This document shows positions 9,629-17,768 of a DNA stretch of 64,000 nt, piece by piece (within the stretch, counting starts at the first letter, position 1; every line of letters starts with the position of its first letter). The stretch covers positions 1 to 64,000 of the forward strand of contig NZ_UGNV01000006.1 in assembly GCF_900452395.1 (NCBI RefSeq). Reading direction: 5' to 3'. The notes beneath the pieces are model-generated. The model saw only the letters and a program-made list of their open reading frames with translations. It was not told the DNA's origin and ran no database searches. This DNA comes from Legionella beliardensis. Lineage in GTDB: Bacteria > Pseudomonadota > Gammaproteobacteria > Legionellales > Legionellaceae. Both the position numbers and the translations under genes were made by a program.

Positions 9629-11299
9629 CTAAAACAAATTTAATTGAGGTAGAAAAAAGTTTACCTGTTTATCAGAGTCTAGATTGGGTTGCACGAATGA
9701 AAAAAGGGTCATTTTAAGCTCTAAGGGTAAGCGGTTAAAGTCTGAGTTTGTTTCTTGTTTAGTGCCTTGGTTAAAAAAAGTAATTCGTGTATCAAGGATT
9801 GTTTTTGCTTGAGTCATGAGTGATTTAAATTCGTCGGTTTGGTGCGCTTGCGCCAGTTGGCCGTCATTAAGAATGAAAGCAAGCGGGTGGTTGGGATTGG
9901 TCTTTAGTTGTTTCAAGAAGGTCAGGCTTGTGCTTAGGGGTTCTTCTTTTAAACGGTTAATAATCTCTGATTTACAATATTGACTTAATGCTGAAAGGGT
10001 CCTGGTAGTAAAAGATTGCCCCGTAAGAAGGTCACGCCAGATGATTTCAAGAAGTTGTTGCGCTAGATTTTCATTGAAGGTTATTAATGTAAGGCGATGT
10101 ATAGCGTAAGCATCTCCTTGGCGAGCGGCACATTCATACAAGCGAATGGCTTCAGGATAGTTCACGGGCCCACCTTGGCCTTGCTCATGCATCAGGGCAC
10201 GATTAGTCATGGCATCACTATCGCCTAATTGTATCGCTTGCTCATAGAGGCGAATGGCTTCGGGTAAATTTACAGGCCCACCTTGGCCTTGCTGATGCAT
10301 CACGGCACGGTAAAACATGGCATCACTATGGCCTAATTGTATGGCTTGCTCATAGAGGCGAATGGCTTCGGGTAAATTTACAGGCCCACCTTGGCCTCGC
10401 TCATGCATCAAAGCGCGATTATTCATGGCATAACTATTGCCTAATTGTATGGCTTGCTCATAGAGCCGAATAGCCTCGGGATAATTTACAGGCCCACCTT
10501 GGCCTCGCTCATGCATCAAAGCGCGATTATTCATGGCATAACTATTGCCTAATTGTATGGCTTGCTCATAGAGCCGAATAGCCTCGGGATAATTTACAGG
10601 CCCACCTTGACCATTCTGGTGCATCAAGGCGCGATTATTCATGGCATTACTATTGCCTGATTGTATGGCTTGCTCATAGAGCCGAATAGCCTCGGGATAA
10701 TTTACAGGCCCGCCTTGACCGAATCGATATAGGGTGGCGCGATTATTCATGGCATAACTATTGCCTAATTGTATGGCTTGCTCATAGAGGCGAATGGCTT
10801 CGGGTAAATTTACAGGGCCACTTTGGCCTTGCTCATGCATAAGGGCGCGACCAATCATGGCATAACTATTGCCTAATTGTATCGCTTGCTCATAGAGGCG
10901 AATGGCTTCGGGAAGATTTACTGGGCCGCCTCGGCCTAAATAGTGCATCACCGCTCGACCAAACATAGCCTCGCTATTGCCTAATGGTATGGCCCGCTCA
11001 TACAAGTAAATCGTCTTTTGATAATCTAGTGGATAACCTATCCCAAAATAATACAAGCGTGCTTGCAGTACCAGAGCAAAGGAGTTGCCGTCTTTGATTT
11101 GCTGCTCACAGTCAGCACAGACCTTCGCAATCACCTGTTGTAATGCCCTATCCGTTTCTAGCCGTTTTTTAAACACAGGTAACTTAAACGTATCTATTAA
11201 TAATGGTAGTCGTCTCGTGTTTCCCGCTAATATTTCTTGAACAACTTCATGGATGAAGCGGTCTTCATTAATCAGCTTAGAGGATTCAATGTAAGTCAT
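9629..11299 (-). CDS. Sel1-repeat protein A with C-terminal F-box-like motif
   Basis: A protein of about 556 residues. After an N-terminal helical region of about 110 residues come eight Sel1-like (TPR-related) units of 36 residues of the form PEAIRLYEQAIQLGNSxAM then GQGGPVN, and a final divergent unit. Near the C-terminus FNRLPLELKMTLFSFVQPNL resembles an F-box. Sel1 arrays mediate protein-protein contacts, and Sel1 proteins are known among Legionella effectors and host-interaction factors. I prefer the ATG at 11299 over an upstream TTG (11317) because a weak GAG ribosome-binding site precedes it. Several units are identical at the DNA level. It is convergent with HEAT gene 2; the paralogue is at 20280. 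Confidence 0.82.
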   Translation of the reverse strand: MTYIESSKLINEDRFIHEVVQEILAGNTRRLPLLIDTFKLPVFKKRLETDRALQQVIAKVCADCEQQIKDGNSFALVLQARLYYFGIGYPLDYQKTIYLYERAIPLGNSEAMFGRAVMHYLGRGGPVNLPEAIRLYEQAIQLGNSYAMIGRALMHEQGQSGPVNLPEAIRLYEQAIQLGNSYAMNNRATLYRFGQGGPVNYPEAIRLYEQAIQSGNSNAMNNRALMHQNGQGGPVNYPEAIRLYEQAIQLGNSYAMNNRALMHERGQGGPVNYPEAIRLYEQAIQLGNSYAMNNRALMHERGQGGPVNLPEAIRLYEQAIQLGHSDAMFYRAVMHQQGQGGPVNLPEAIRLYEQAIQLGDSDAMTNRALMHEQGQGGPVNYPEAIRLYECAARQGDAYAIHRLTLITFNENLAQQLLEIIWRDLLTGQSFTTRTLSALSQYCKSEIINRLKEEPLSTSLTFLKQLKTNPNHPLAFILNDGQLAQAHQTDEFKSLMTQAKTILDTRITFFNQGTKQETNSDFNRLPLELKMTLFSFVQPNLDSDKQVNFFLPQLNLF

Positions 11300-11682
11300 G
11301 TATAGAGTGCTCAACAAAAAAGGGTTGATTGTATAAAGGCTACTGATTTTTGCAACCTATTTCACTTATTAGTAGTCTTATTGCATTACTGTGTGTTTAA
11401 TCAAAAAAGATTTCAACCTAACTATAGGCGCTTGAGGTAAATAAAATAATTTGATGGATTTGAGAAAAAGCATATGGTGCTGGTTTGTTCATATAACAAT
11501 AAAATAAGCTTTTGTTGTTTAATTTTAGCACAAAATAGTTGGTAGCACGTCTAGCAAGATGAACATCTGGTGGTGTTGCAAGACGGTCGTTTCTTATTTC
11601 GCCAACCGTAGTTAACCTAAGGACAATATATAGCTTAGTTTTAGTAAATAATTTTCTTTATTTTTAAACACAATTTAGTTTA

Positions 11683-12366
11683 AATTCAATTTTTCGCAAC
11701 AGGTTGCACCAACCTTATAGAAATAGTTTGGCCTCATAATCTTAAAACAATCGCTGCATGGGCATTCCATGAATGCAAAAATCTCTCTTTACTTGATACA
11801 CCACCCACGTTACAAACAATAGAGCTTGGTGCATTTTATGGATGTTGTAATCTAAGAACAATCATTTTACGAGAAAATCTCAATTGCATTGAGGATCGTG
11901 TTTTCGCCGAATGCCCAAACATTAAAGTGATTATTATTGATACACTGGATGAAAAAATTTATGAAAGAATAAAAGCAAAAATTCCAAGTAATTTGAAAGT
12001 TAATGTTATGCCTTATAATGTTTAGCTTGAAGTGCAAGCTGAAATCGATCGAGTTAAAAACACGCCAGCTGTTAATCCTTTATATCGGTTTTTTAACCGT
12101 CAGTCGCCTGAAATTGGCCTTAAGAATGGCAACATACTTCCTATTCTGCCCCACTCAGTTTTAAATTACATGAACCATTTCAATGGTGTAAGTAAACGAT
12201 ATACTAATAAAATAAATCAATACCTTTATAACACTAATTTGCCCCAAACCGCAGAAGAAAAAATAATTTATTTAAAAATTTACGCAAAATAGCACTTGAA
12301 TGTATTCAAAAAGCAATCGAATACAATGATTTAGGATCCATTTCAGAAAATAATTTTAGGATGTAA
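11683..12366 (+). pseudogene. BspA-like leucine-rich-repeat gene, decayed
   Basis: One reading frame gives LRR_5-type units (AFxxCxxLxxI spacing: FATGCTNLIEI, AFHECKNL, AFYGCCNLRTI, VFAECPNIKVI) up to an in-frame TAG at 12023-12025. The same frame then continues for 87 codons to 12292. A frameshift near 12280 restores coding to a stop at 12364-12366. The 5' end is lost behind a stop near 11678. It once encoded an LRR protein of a type found among host-interacting bacteria. The 11320-11680 gap holds the Sel1 gene's upstream region and a faint IS6-like end near 11570. Confidence 0.65.
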
Positions 12367-12451
12367 TGCTTATTTGTAATGAGCTAGCTAATGTCAAAAA
12401 ATAGGTCGTTTTGTAATGGTTTTTCTTAAATGAAAAAATTGAATAATCAGT

Positions 12452-12480
12452 TTTAAAAAAATTCATAAAATCACTAAAAT
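12452..12480 (+). promoter_or_regulatory. Promoter of the repeat-less HEAT paralogue
   Basis: TTTAAA, 17-bp spacer, TAAAAT, within the upstream block shared with HEAT genes 1-3. Confidence 0.55.
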
Positions 12481-12507
12481 ATATTCTTTTATCATTTAAA
12501 GAATACG

Positions 12508-13284
12508 ATGCCCTTCTCCCTTAATTTCTTTGCAAACTTACCTATTGATGTATTACTTTTAATTTACTCAAAACTGCCTGCTCAAGAGTTATATCTAAAG
12601 TGTCGCGTATTAGATAAGCAACAGTCGTTTATAGCGACGATTGCCTTATTAGAAAAGCAAGAGCAAGCAGCAGTTAGTTATCAGCAACGCTTGATAATGA
12701 GCTTATTATACTCGCAAAAGTACTCACTAATGACTGCTATTTCTTTCTCGAAAGCCTATTATAATCGCCTGCTAAGTGCCTTATGGTGGCTTATAAAAAA
12801 TCCTTTATTAGGATTAACAAATAAATTGGCTGTACTAAAGTTGATATGTAAACTAAAAGGTCAAGACTTTACACTAGCGAATACCATTTTTGATGAGATT
12901 GAAACCAAATTAAAGAGTAAAGAGCTTGGAGAAACTAACCAAGCTGAGTTATTAACTGTCTTGATGTCTGGTTATATAGATAACAATGTAAATGTTCATG
13001 GGGTTGTTGGCTTGTGTTTAATTAAACTGGTAACTAAGCTAACTTATGCTGAGCAAAATAAATTCATAAGAGAGGATGGTAATTCTCTAGTTAGTGCTTA
13101 CCCTAAACTATTTTATCAATTAATTAATGTGCTAATCAGTCAACCAGAGAGAAAAGAACGGGATTTGTTGCAACTTTTGCAATCCATACCTGAAAATGAC
13201 CAGTTTCTACAAGCCTTCGTAACAAACTATAAAATATTGCTAAACGAACAATTGCCCTCTAATAGCCCACAGCCTAACCTTTAA
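12508..13284 (+). CDS. F-box-like protein, HEAT paralogue lacking the repeat array
   Basis: A 258-residue protein. Residues 1-150 match the F-box-like and helical N-terminus of the three HEAT proteins. Residues from about 172 on match their C-terminal block (LCLIKLVTKLT, QNKFIRE, LFYQLIN, NEQLPSNSPQ). The 12-14 HEAT units are absent and the two conserved ends are joined directly, most simply by deletion between repeats. The frame is open and keeps the family promoter, so it is probably expressed. If the N-terminus binds SKP1 and the HEAT array binds targets, this form would be a target-less version; that is inference. Confidence 0.75.
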   Translation: MPFSLNFFANLPIDVLLLIYSKLPAQELYLKCRVLDKQQSFIATIALLEKQEQAAVSYQQRLIMSLLYSQKYSLMTAISFSKAYYNRLLSALWWLIKNPLLGLTNKLAVLKLICKLKGQDFTLANTIFDEIETKLKSKELGETNQAELLTVLMSGYIDNNVNVHGVVGLCLIKLVTKLTYAEQNKFIREDGNSLVSAYPKLFYQLINVLISQPERKERDLLQLLQSIPENDQFLQAFVTNYKILLNEQLPSNSPQPNL

Positions 13285-13320
13285 GCTAGGTTAGTTATTG
13301 AATTACTGAGCTTTGTCATT

Positions 13321-13340
13321 ATTAGACGCTGAATCTTAAA
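13321..13340 (+). repeat. Dispersed repeat fused to an IS6 transposase 3' end
   Basis: ATTAGACGCTGAATCTTAAA, one mismatch from the other copies in the core. Here it runs into GGGTCC and then the C-terminal codons of the IS6 transposase, marking a recombination junction. Confidence 0.7.
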
Positions 13341-13990
13341 TAGGGTCCTTTTCTAAACATTCGCATGATTTCAAAGCCTATAATAGTCGCATAGGCAGTT
13401 TTCATTGATTGAAACTCAAGCGTAGGATTAATCAGTTGTTTGAGTTTACTATGGTCTAATTCCAGGCGATTATTACGATATTTGATTTGCAAATGGTTAA
13501 CATGCGGCGCTAAATTTCCTTCCTGTTTCAATTCCTTAATGGCCTGATTATAAGCTGGATTCTTATCCGTATTAATCACATTAATATCACAAGTCGGATT
13601 ATTATTGATTAGTTTCTTAAGAAACCGTTTAGCTGCTTTGGCATTACGCCGATGGGACAAGTAAAAATCAATGGTATTGCCACCTTCATCAATGGCTCTA
13701 TATAGGTATTTCCATTCGCCTTTCAATTTAATATAGGTTTCATCGAGGTGCGATCTTCTTAAGTAACGCTTTTTATACCAGTCTAGTCTTTTCTTTAACT
13801 CAGGCGCATAGTGCTGAACCCAGCGATAAATTGTCGTAATATCCAGTGTGAATCCACGTTCTGCCATCGTTTCTTCTAAATTGCGATAACTGAGCCCATA
13901 TTTGCAGTACCAGCACATTGCAAAATTGAAATTGACGCCATTTAAAAGCCAAAGGTTTAATTGAGCGCATTTTTTAATTCTATTATTCAA
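13322..13990 (-). CDS. IS6-family transposase, altered at both ends
   Basis: A 222-residue DDE transposase, the longest IS6 frame here. The catalytic triad is visible: Asp in HLDETYIK, Asp in VINTDKNPAY and Glu in NNRLELDH. The zinc-finger/HTH-like N-terminus is abnormal (the usual KWRHF..GEVIL is replaced). The last 22 or so residues (QFNxW...INEQFG) are replaced by a short unrelated tail where the gene runs into a dispersed repeat. The N-terminal end lies next to an intact-looking terminal repeat at 14037; the other terminal repeat is missing, so independent mobility is unlikely. Confidence 0.75.
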   Translation of the reverse strand: MNNRIKKCAQLNLWLLNGVNFNFAMCWYCKYGLSYRNLEETMAERGFTLDITTIYRWVQHYAPELKKRLDWYKKRYLRRSHLDETYIKLKGEWKYLYRAIDEGGNTIDFYLSHRRNAKAAKRFLKKLINNNPTCDINVINTDKNPAYNQAIKELKQEGNLAPHVNHLQIKYRNNRLELDHSKLKQLINPTLEFQSMKTAYATIIGFEIMRMFRKGPYLRFSV

Positions 13991-14037
13991 TCAAGGTAGA
14001 TTAAATTACAAACAAACGTCGTTTTTGCAACAGTGCC
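13341..14037 (-). mobile_element. IS6-family element, one end lost
   Basis: The end at 14024-14037 is TTTGCAACAGTGCC, the complement of the family repeat GGCACTGTTGCAAA. The opposite end is replaced by the dispersed HEAT-gene repeat. Confidence 0.6.
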
Positions 14038-14041
14038 ATAA

Positions 14042-14760
14042 TTATATAGTTGCATAAGCAACCTCTTTTTTCTTAAAGAAGTTCATGATTTTATCGGGAT
14101 TAAATCGAATTTTTGTCAGATAATAGTGAATATTTATGGTTAAGTCATTCAAGGTTTTCAGTGCGCTCAAATGATTGCAGTTAGCCTTGACATCTTGGTT
14201 AACTAACTCCTGAGGATTTAATTCAGGGCTATAAGGGGGCAAAAAAAATTTCAATGTCTTCTTTAAACTGATTAATGTAACGCTGGACTTTTTTACTGTG
14301 ATGTACTTTAAGATTATCAACAATAAGAAATATTTTTTGCTTGACTTGGCGGCGCATACGCTCTAAAAACTCAATGAATTTTTAACTATCGCACGTGTCT
14401 GTAAAGACCATCCAATTCATGAATCCGTGTGGGCTAATGGCTGCTAACATATTAGCTTTAACTCGAGAGCCTGACTTTTTAATCACAGGTGTTTTGCCAA
14501 TCAAGCCATAAGTTCTGCCACGATTATCAGTGGATTGGATAACCCATTTCATCGGCAAAATAGATTCGTGCCCCTTCTTTTGATGCTCTGACTTTAATAG
14601 CCGGGTAGGTTTGAGTCACCCACGTCTTCACCTTGTTCGCATTTTGTTGATAGGCACGTTTGATAGGCTTTTGACTTGAAAAACCAAGCGTCTTCATTAA
14701 CTTCCTTGCCCATACATCTAATTGTAGATGTTTTGATTTTAATTGACATTATTAAAGCTG
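14042..14760 (-). pseudogene. IS630-family transposase, frameshifted
   Basis: In three minus-strand frames, read from about 14760 down, one finds an N-terminal RKLMKTLGFSSQKPIKRAY stretch, the EGARIYFADE region with a catalytic Asp, the DNRGRTYG segment, and the signature FFLPPYSPELNPQE followed by a C-terminal domain to 14042. This order is that of IS630/Tc1-mariner DDE transposases. At least two frameshifts and a stop break it. It abuts the IS6 end at 14037. Confidence 0.75.
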
Positions 14761-14800
14761 AATATATTATTGCCATTCAATGAATCAAGATTTTTAATTT
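14711..14800. repeat. IS630-end segment repeated inverted at 33943-34025
   Basis: About 85 bp are nearly identical (two mismatches seen) to the reverse complement of 33943-34025. It corresponds to the start of the IS630 element, including the first transposase codons, and it ends exactly at the start codon of the next gene. Confidence 0.75.
14743..14770 (+). promoter_or_regulatory. Outward-facing promoter in the IS630 end
   Basis: A perfect TTGACA, 16-bp spacer, TATTAT on the plus strand, firing out of the IS remnant into the gene at 14801, whose ATG is 31 bp downstream. It appears to be the only promoter available to that gene. Confidence 0.55.
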
Positions 14801-15859
14801 ATGACTAAACCAGTACCTTATAACCATGTAGGTTTTAAAGAGCTTCAACAACTATCTCACGAAATTAAAACCTTAGTAAAAGATCTAAAATGTAATCCTA
14901 CTGATATTCTTTTTTCGACTATCCAAATCAAAGTGGATTTAGCAAGAAATTATTATAAAAATTTAGAGCCATTTTCAAAGTCATGGACGGCTGGGCTTTT
15001 CGAAGCCTACCGGTTTTTACATAAGAAAATAGGTAGAATTGATGCCTTATTTGCAGAAGCTCAAATCATTATGCTTCCTTTTAAGCCTAAGACTAATGCT
15101 GTTAATGCTATTGATATGAGCGTTATGCCTAGTATTGGAACTGTTGCCAAATTAGTTAGCAATCAAGTGAAATATAATCTTTCTAGTGAACAAGGCGAAG
15201 AAGAAACACAACGATTGAGACATATCTTTGAAGAAGGAGCAGCTATAATTGCTAATCAATTATATGCTAGCGAGAAAGACAGCCTTTCAAATAGAAAGCT
15301 AACCGGTTTAGAAAGCGCTTTTATCACTCTCGGGCTCGAAAACGAGAAAAACGTAGAAAACTTAAAGAAAGCAAATGCATTTATTGAAGAAAGTACTTTA
15401 AGATTTCAAGAGACTCAAGCGCAATTAGTTAGCATAATAGATGAGAGTGAACTCAAAAGAAAACAAGAAATTGAAGAAAGTACTTTAAGATTTCAAGAGA
15501 CTCAAGCGCAATTAGTTAGCATAATAGATGAGAGTGAACTTAAAAGAAAACAAGAAGAAGAAACTCGTAGAGTACACTATCAAGAGTTAAGTGCTCTCAA
15601 AATTGAGTGCTCAGAAATACTTAAAAAAGCAACAGCTGTAACTCAGGATTATTCAACTTCTCAGCTACTCGATAAATTAAGTGTTCTTGAGGAACAAATA
15701 AGGATTCTGCAACAAGAAAATGTAACTTTAAAAAAAGAGTGTGACGATTTGAAAAAAATAGTTAATAAATTTCCTAACGAAGCAACTTTACCCACTTCAG
15801 CTCATATAGCTGAACCTACAAAAAAAGGATTTTTTTCTCGACATCATAATTTTCGATGA
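14801..15859 (+). CDS. Coiled-coil protein of unknown function (candidate effector)
   Basis: A 352-residue soluble protein with no family I recognise. Residues about 1-190 are mixed helical. About 190-330 is charged, Glu/Lys-rich and strongly coiled-coil-like, containing a perfect tandem duplication of a 29-residue unit (IEESTLRFQETQAQL...). The tail is basic (KKGFFSRHHNFR). There is no signal peptide. The ATG has no clear ribosome-binding site, and a short leader derives from an IS630 end. A vaguely similar basic, His-rich tail is found in the protein at 35941. Coiled coils and orphan status in this neighbourhood fit an effector, but that is inference. Confidence 0.65.
   Translation: MTKPVPYNHVGFKELQQLSHEIKTLVKDLKCNPTDILFSTIQIKVDLARNYYKNLEPFSKSWTAGLFEAYRFLHKKIGRIDALFAEAQIIMLPFKPKTNAVNAIDMSVMPSIGTVAKLVSNQVKYNLSSEQGEEETQRLRHIFEEGAAIIANQLYASEKDSLSNRKLTGLESAFITLGLENEKNVENLKKANAFIEESTLRFQETQAQLVSIIDESELKRKQEIEESTLRFQETQAQLVSIIDESELKRKQEEETRRVHYQELSALKIECSEILKKATAVTQDYSTSQLLDKLSVLEEQIRILQQENVTLKKECDDLKKIVNKFPNEATLPTSAHIAEPTKKGFFSRHHNFR
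15383..15556 (+). repeat. Tandem 87-bp duplication
   Basis: Copies at 15383-15469 and 15470-15556 differ at one silent position (ctc versus ctt). The unit is a multiple of three, so the reading frame is kept and the coiled coil is lengthened. Confidence 0.95.
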
Positions 15860-15953
15860 TGCCGCCTGTTTTTGGATATAATGACAGAACCGGATTTTTA
15901 GCAAGTAATATTATATTTACATGCAAACTTTTTTGCTAAAAGTAATAAATTTT

Positions 15954-16777
15954 GGTCGTGTTGCAAAAAATAAGATAATTGTATACTAAGTAGATTTAGC
16001 TAGTTACTTCTAGGAGTTTAAAAAATCAATCTGATTTCAAATGGCGTCATTTTCACGGCTAAGTGATCCTGCAATGCGTACGCTGGTACTGCAAGTACGG
16101 CATCAGCTATAGAGATTTAGAAGAAATGATGGCAGAGCGTGGTCTAAACTTGGAGCACACGACGGTTTATCGCTGGGTACAGCATTATGCGCCTGAATTA
16201 AAAAAGCGATTAGACTGGTATAAAAAGCGCTATTCAAACCGTTGGCATCTCGATGAAACGTATATCAAAGTGAAAGGCCAATGGAAATACTTGTACCGAG
16301 CCATTGATGAGGGTGGTAACACCATTGATTTTTATCTGTCTCATCGCCGCAATGCCAAAGCAGCTATTCGATTTTTGAAAAAATTAATAAAGAACAATCC
16401 AACTTGTGATATTAGTGTGATCAATACTGATAAAAATCCAGCTTATGCTTAAGCGATTAAAGTCTTGAAAAAAGAAGGGTACCTTTCAGCCCGTGTTCAA
16501 CATCATCAAATTAAATATCGTAATAATCGCTTAGAAGCTGACCCTGGCAAGCTTAAACGGCTCATTAATCCAACTTTAGGCTTTCAATCGATGAAAACCG
16601 CTTATGCCACCATTAAAGGATTTGAAATCATGCGCATGTTTAAGAAAGGACAATTTAATGCCTGGATGTATGGTACTTGCAATGAAGTGTCTTTTATCAA
16701 TGAGCAGTTCGGACTTTACAAGTAAGATCTACCTAAAATTTAACTTTTATTATCTTTAATTGTATTTGCAACGCAGC
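15954..16777 (+). mobile_element. Full-length IS6-family element with dead transposase
   Basis: Terminal repeats are GGTCGTGTTGCAAA (left) and TTTGCAACGCAGCC (right), with a span of 824 bp, right for IS6. The transposase (16027-16725) is in one frame but carries two nonsense codons: TAA for the Glu codon just before 16063, and TAA at 16450-16452 for the Gln codon in AYNQAIK. Apart from these stops the DDE residues (HLDET, NTDKN, RLEAD) remain. It can move only if transposase is supplied in trans. Confidence 0.85.
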
Positions 16778-16842
16778 CGTTTAGCGTAATAAATATTTGC
16801 AATTATAACACTAAGTGATATAATTATTTAAAATAGAAAAAA

Positions 16843-17203
16843 TTGGAAATATATAAAGTCAATGCCTTTTCGGAATGGGCTAAAGAGCACAAGATTTCCG
16901 AGCAGTTGCCATCTCAGAAATGAATAATGGGTTATTTGATGCTAATCTAGGTGGTAACATTTATAAAAAAAGAATTCCATTAGATAATAAAGGTAAGCGA
17001 GGAGGCGCGAGAACTATAGTTGCCTTTAAATTTAATAATAAAGCCTTTTTATATATAGTTTTGCAAAAAACAAAAAAGCTAATATTAATGATAAAGAGCT
17101 TAAAGCTTTAAAAAAATTAGCCAAAATTTATTTTTCTTTATCAGATATAGAAATTATGAATGCATTAGATTCTGGCAATCTAATTAGAGTAGGTGAAAAA
17201 TGA
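16843..17203 (+). pseudogene. RelE-type toxin, frameshifted
   Basis: Pieces in three frames assemble into a complete RelE/HigB-like toxin: LEIYKVNAFSEWAKEH, then AISEMNNGLFDANLGGNIYKKRI..GKRGGARTIVAFK, then KNKKANINDKELKALKKLAK...NALDSGNLIRV. Shifts fall near 16905 and 17065. The family consensus (GGxYKKR, GKSGGxRxLVAF) is easy to see. A TATAAT lies at 16819-16824. The last codons overlap the start of the antitoxin gene (ATGA), the usual operon layout. No active toxin should be made. Confidence 0.75.
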
Positions 17204-17505
17204 AAAAATCAATTTTAGATGTTGTGCATGGGTCCGCTAAAGGTCTTTATGATGCTGGTATTGTAGATGCTACTACAATGCATGAATTTGATGCATTATG
17301 TTTGCCTCCTATTAAATCTTTTACAGCGCAAGAAATTAAAACCTTGCGTCTAAAAGAGCATGTTAGTCAGGTCGTTTTCGCTAAATATTTAAACACATCG
17401 CCATCAACTGTTCGCCAATGGGAACAGGGGGAAAAACACCCAAGAGGCACCTCTTTAAAACTATTAAATTTAATAGCCGATAAAGGGTTAACTATTTTAG
17501 CTTAA
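17200..17505 (+). CDS. HTH antitoxin of a decayed RelE-type module
   Basis: A 101-residue DNA-binding protein. The C-terminal half is an XRE-type helix-turn-helix (LRLKEHVSQVVFAKYLNTSPSTVRQWEQGEKHPRG), matching HigA/YiaG-like antitoxins that neutralise the toxin and repress the operon. It overlaps the toxin reading frame by 4 bp. The toxin is broken by two frameshifts while this gene is intact, so it may persist as a regulator or as an anti-addiction gene against related toxins. A terminator lies about 150 bp downstream. Confidence 0.82.
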   Translation: MKKSILDVVHGSAKGLYDAGIVDATTMHEFDALCLPPIKSFTAQEIKTLRLKEHVSQVVFAKYLNTSPSTVRQWEQGEKHPRGTSLKLLNLIADKGLTILA

Positions 17506-17653
17506 ATAATGTTCGTTTCGAGATTACTTATAAATTAATAGGTATTTAAATTGAGTAAGCACTTAAAAGGCGAATGCTCCTACTCGATCCAAATCTATCT
17601 TCAGAATGGCTCTTAGCAATAATGCCTGTATCCTTTATAAATAGGTGGAATAG

Positions 17654-17684
17654 TCTCAAGAACGGTCCTTTCTTGAGATTTTTT
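17654..17684 (+). terminator. Intrinsic terminator after the antitoxin gene
   Basis: TCTCAAGAA, 7-base loop, TTCTTGAGA, then six T. It lies within the upstream block of HEAT gene 3, so it also insulates that gene from readthrough. Confidence 0.7.
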
Positions 17685-17711
17685 CTTAAATGAAAAAAAT
17701 GAATAATTAGT

Positions 17712-17740
17712 TTTAAAAAAAAGCACGCAGCTAATAGAAT
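17712..17740 (+). promoter_or_regulatory. Promoter of HEAT gene 3
   Basis: TTTAAA, 17-bp spacer, TAGAAT, in the same layout as the paralogues. Confidence 0.55.
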
Positions 17741-17768
17741 ACGCTTTTTTATTATTATAAAGTCCACA

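Noticed and set aside
9629-11299. Regular 108-bp repeats resembling a CRISPR-like array
   Set aside because: The units are coding Sel1 repeats in one open frame with no unique spacers. The same applies to the 114-bp HEAT arrays. No CRISPR or cas gene was found.
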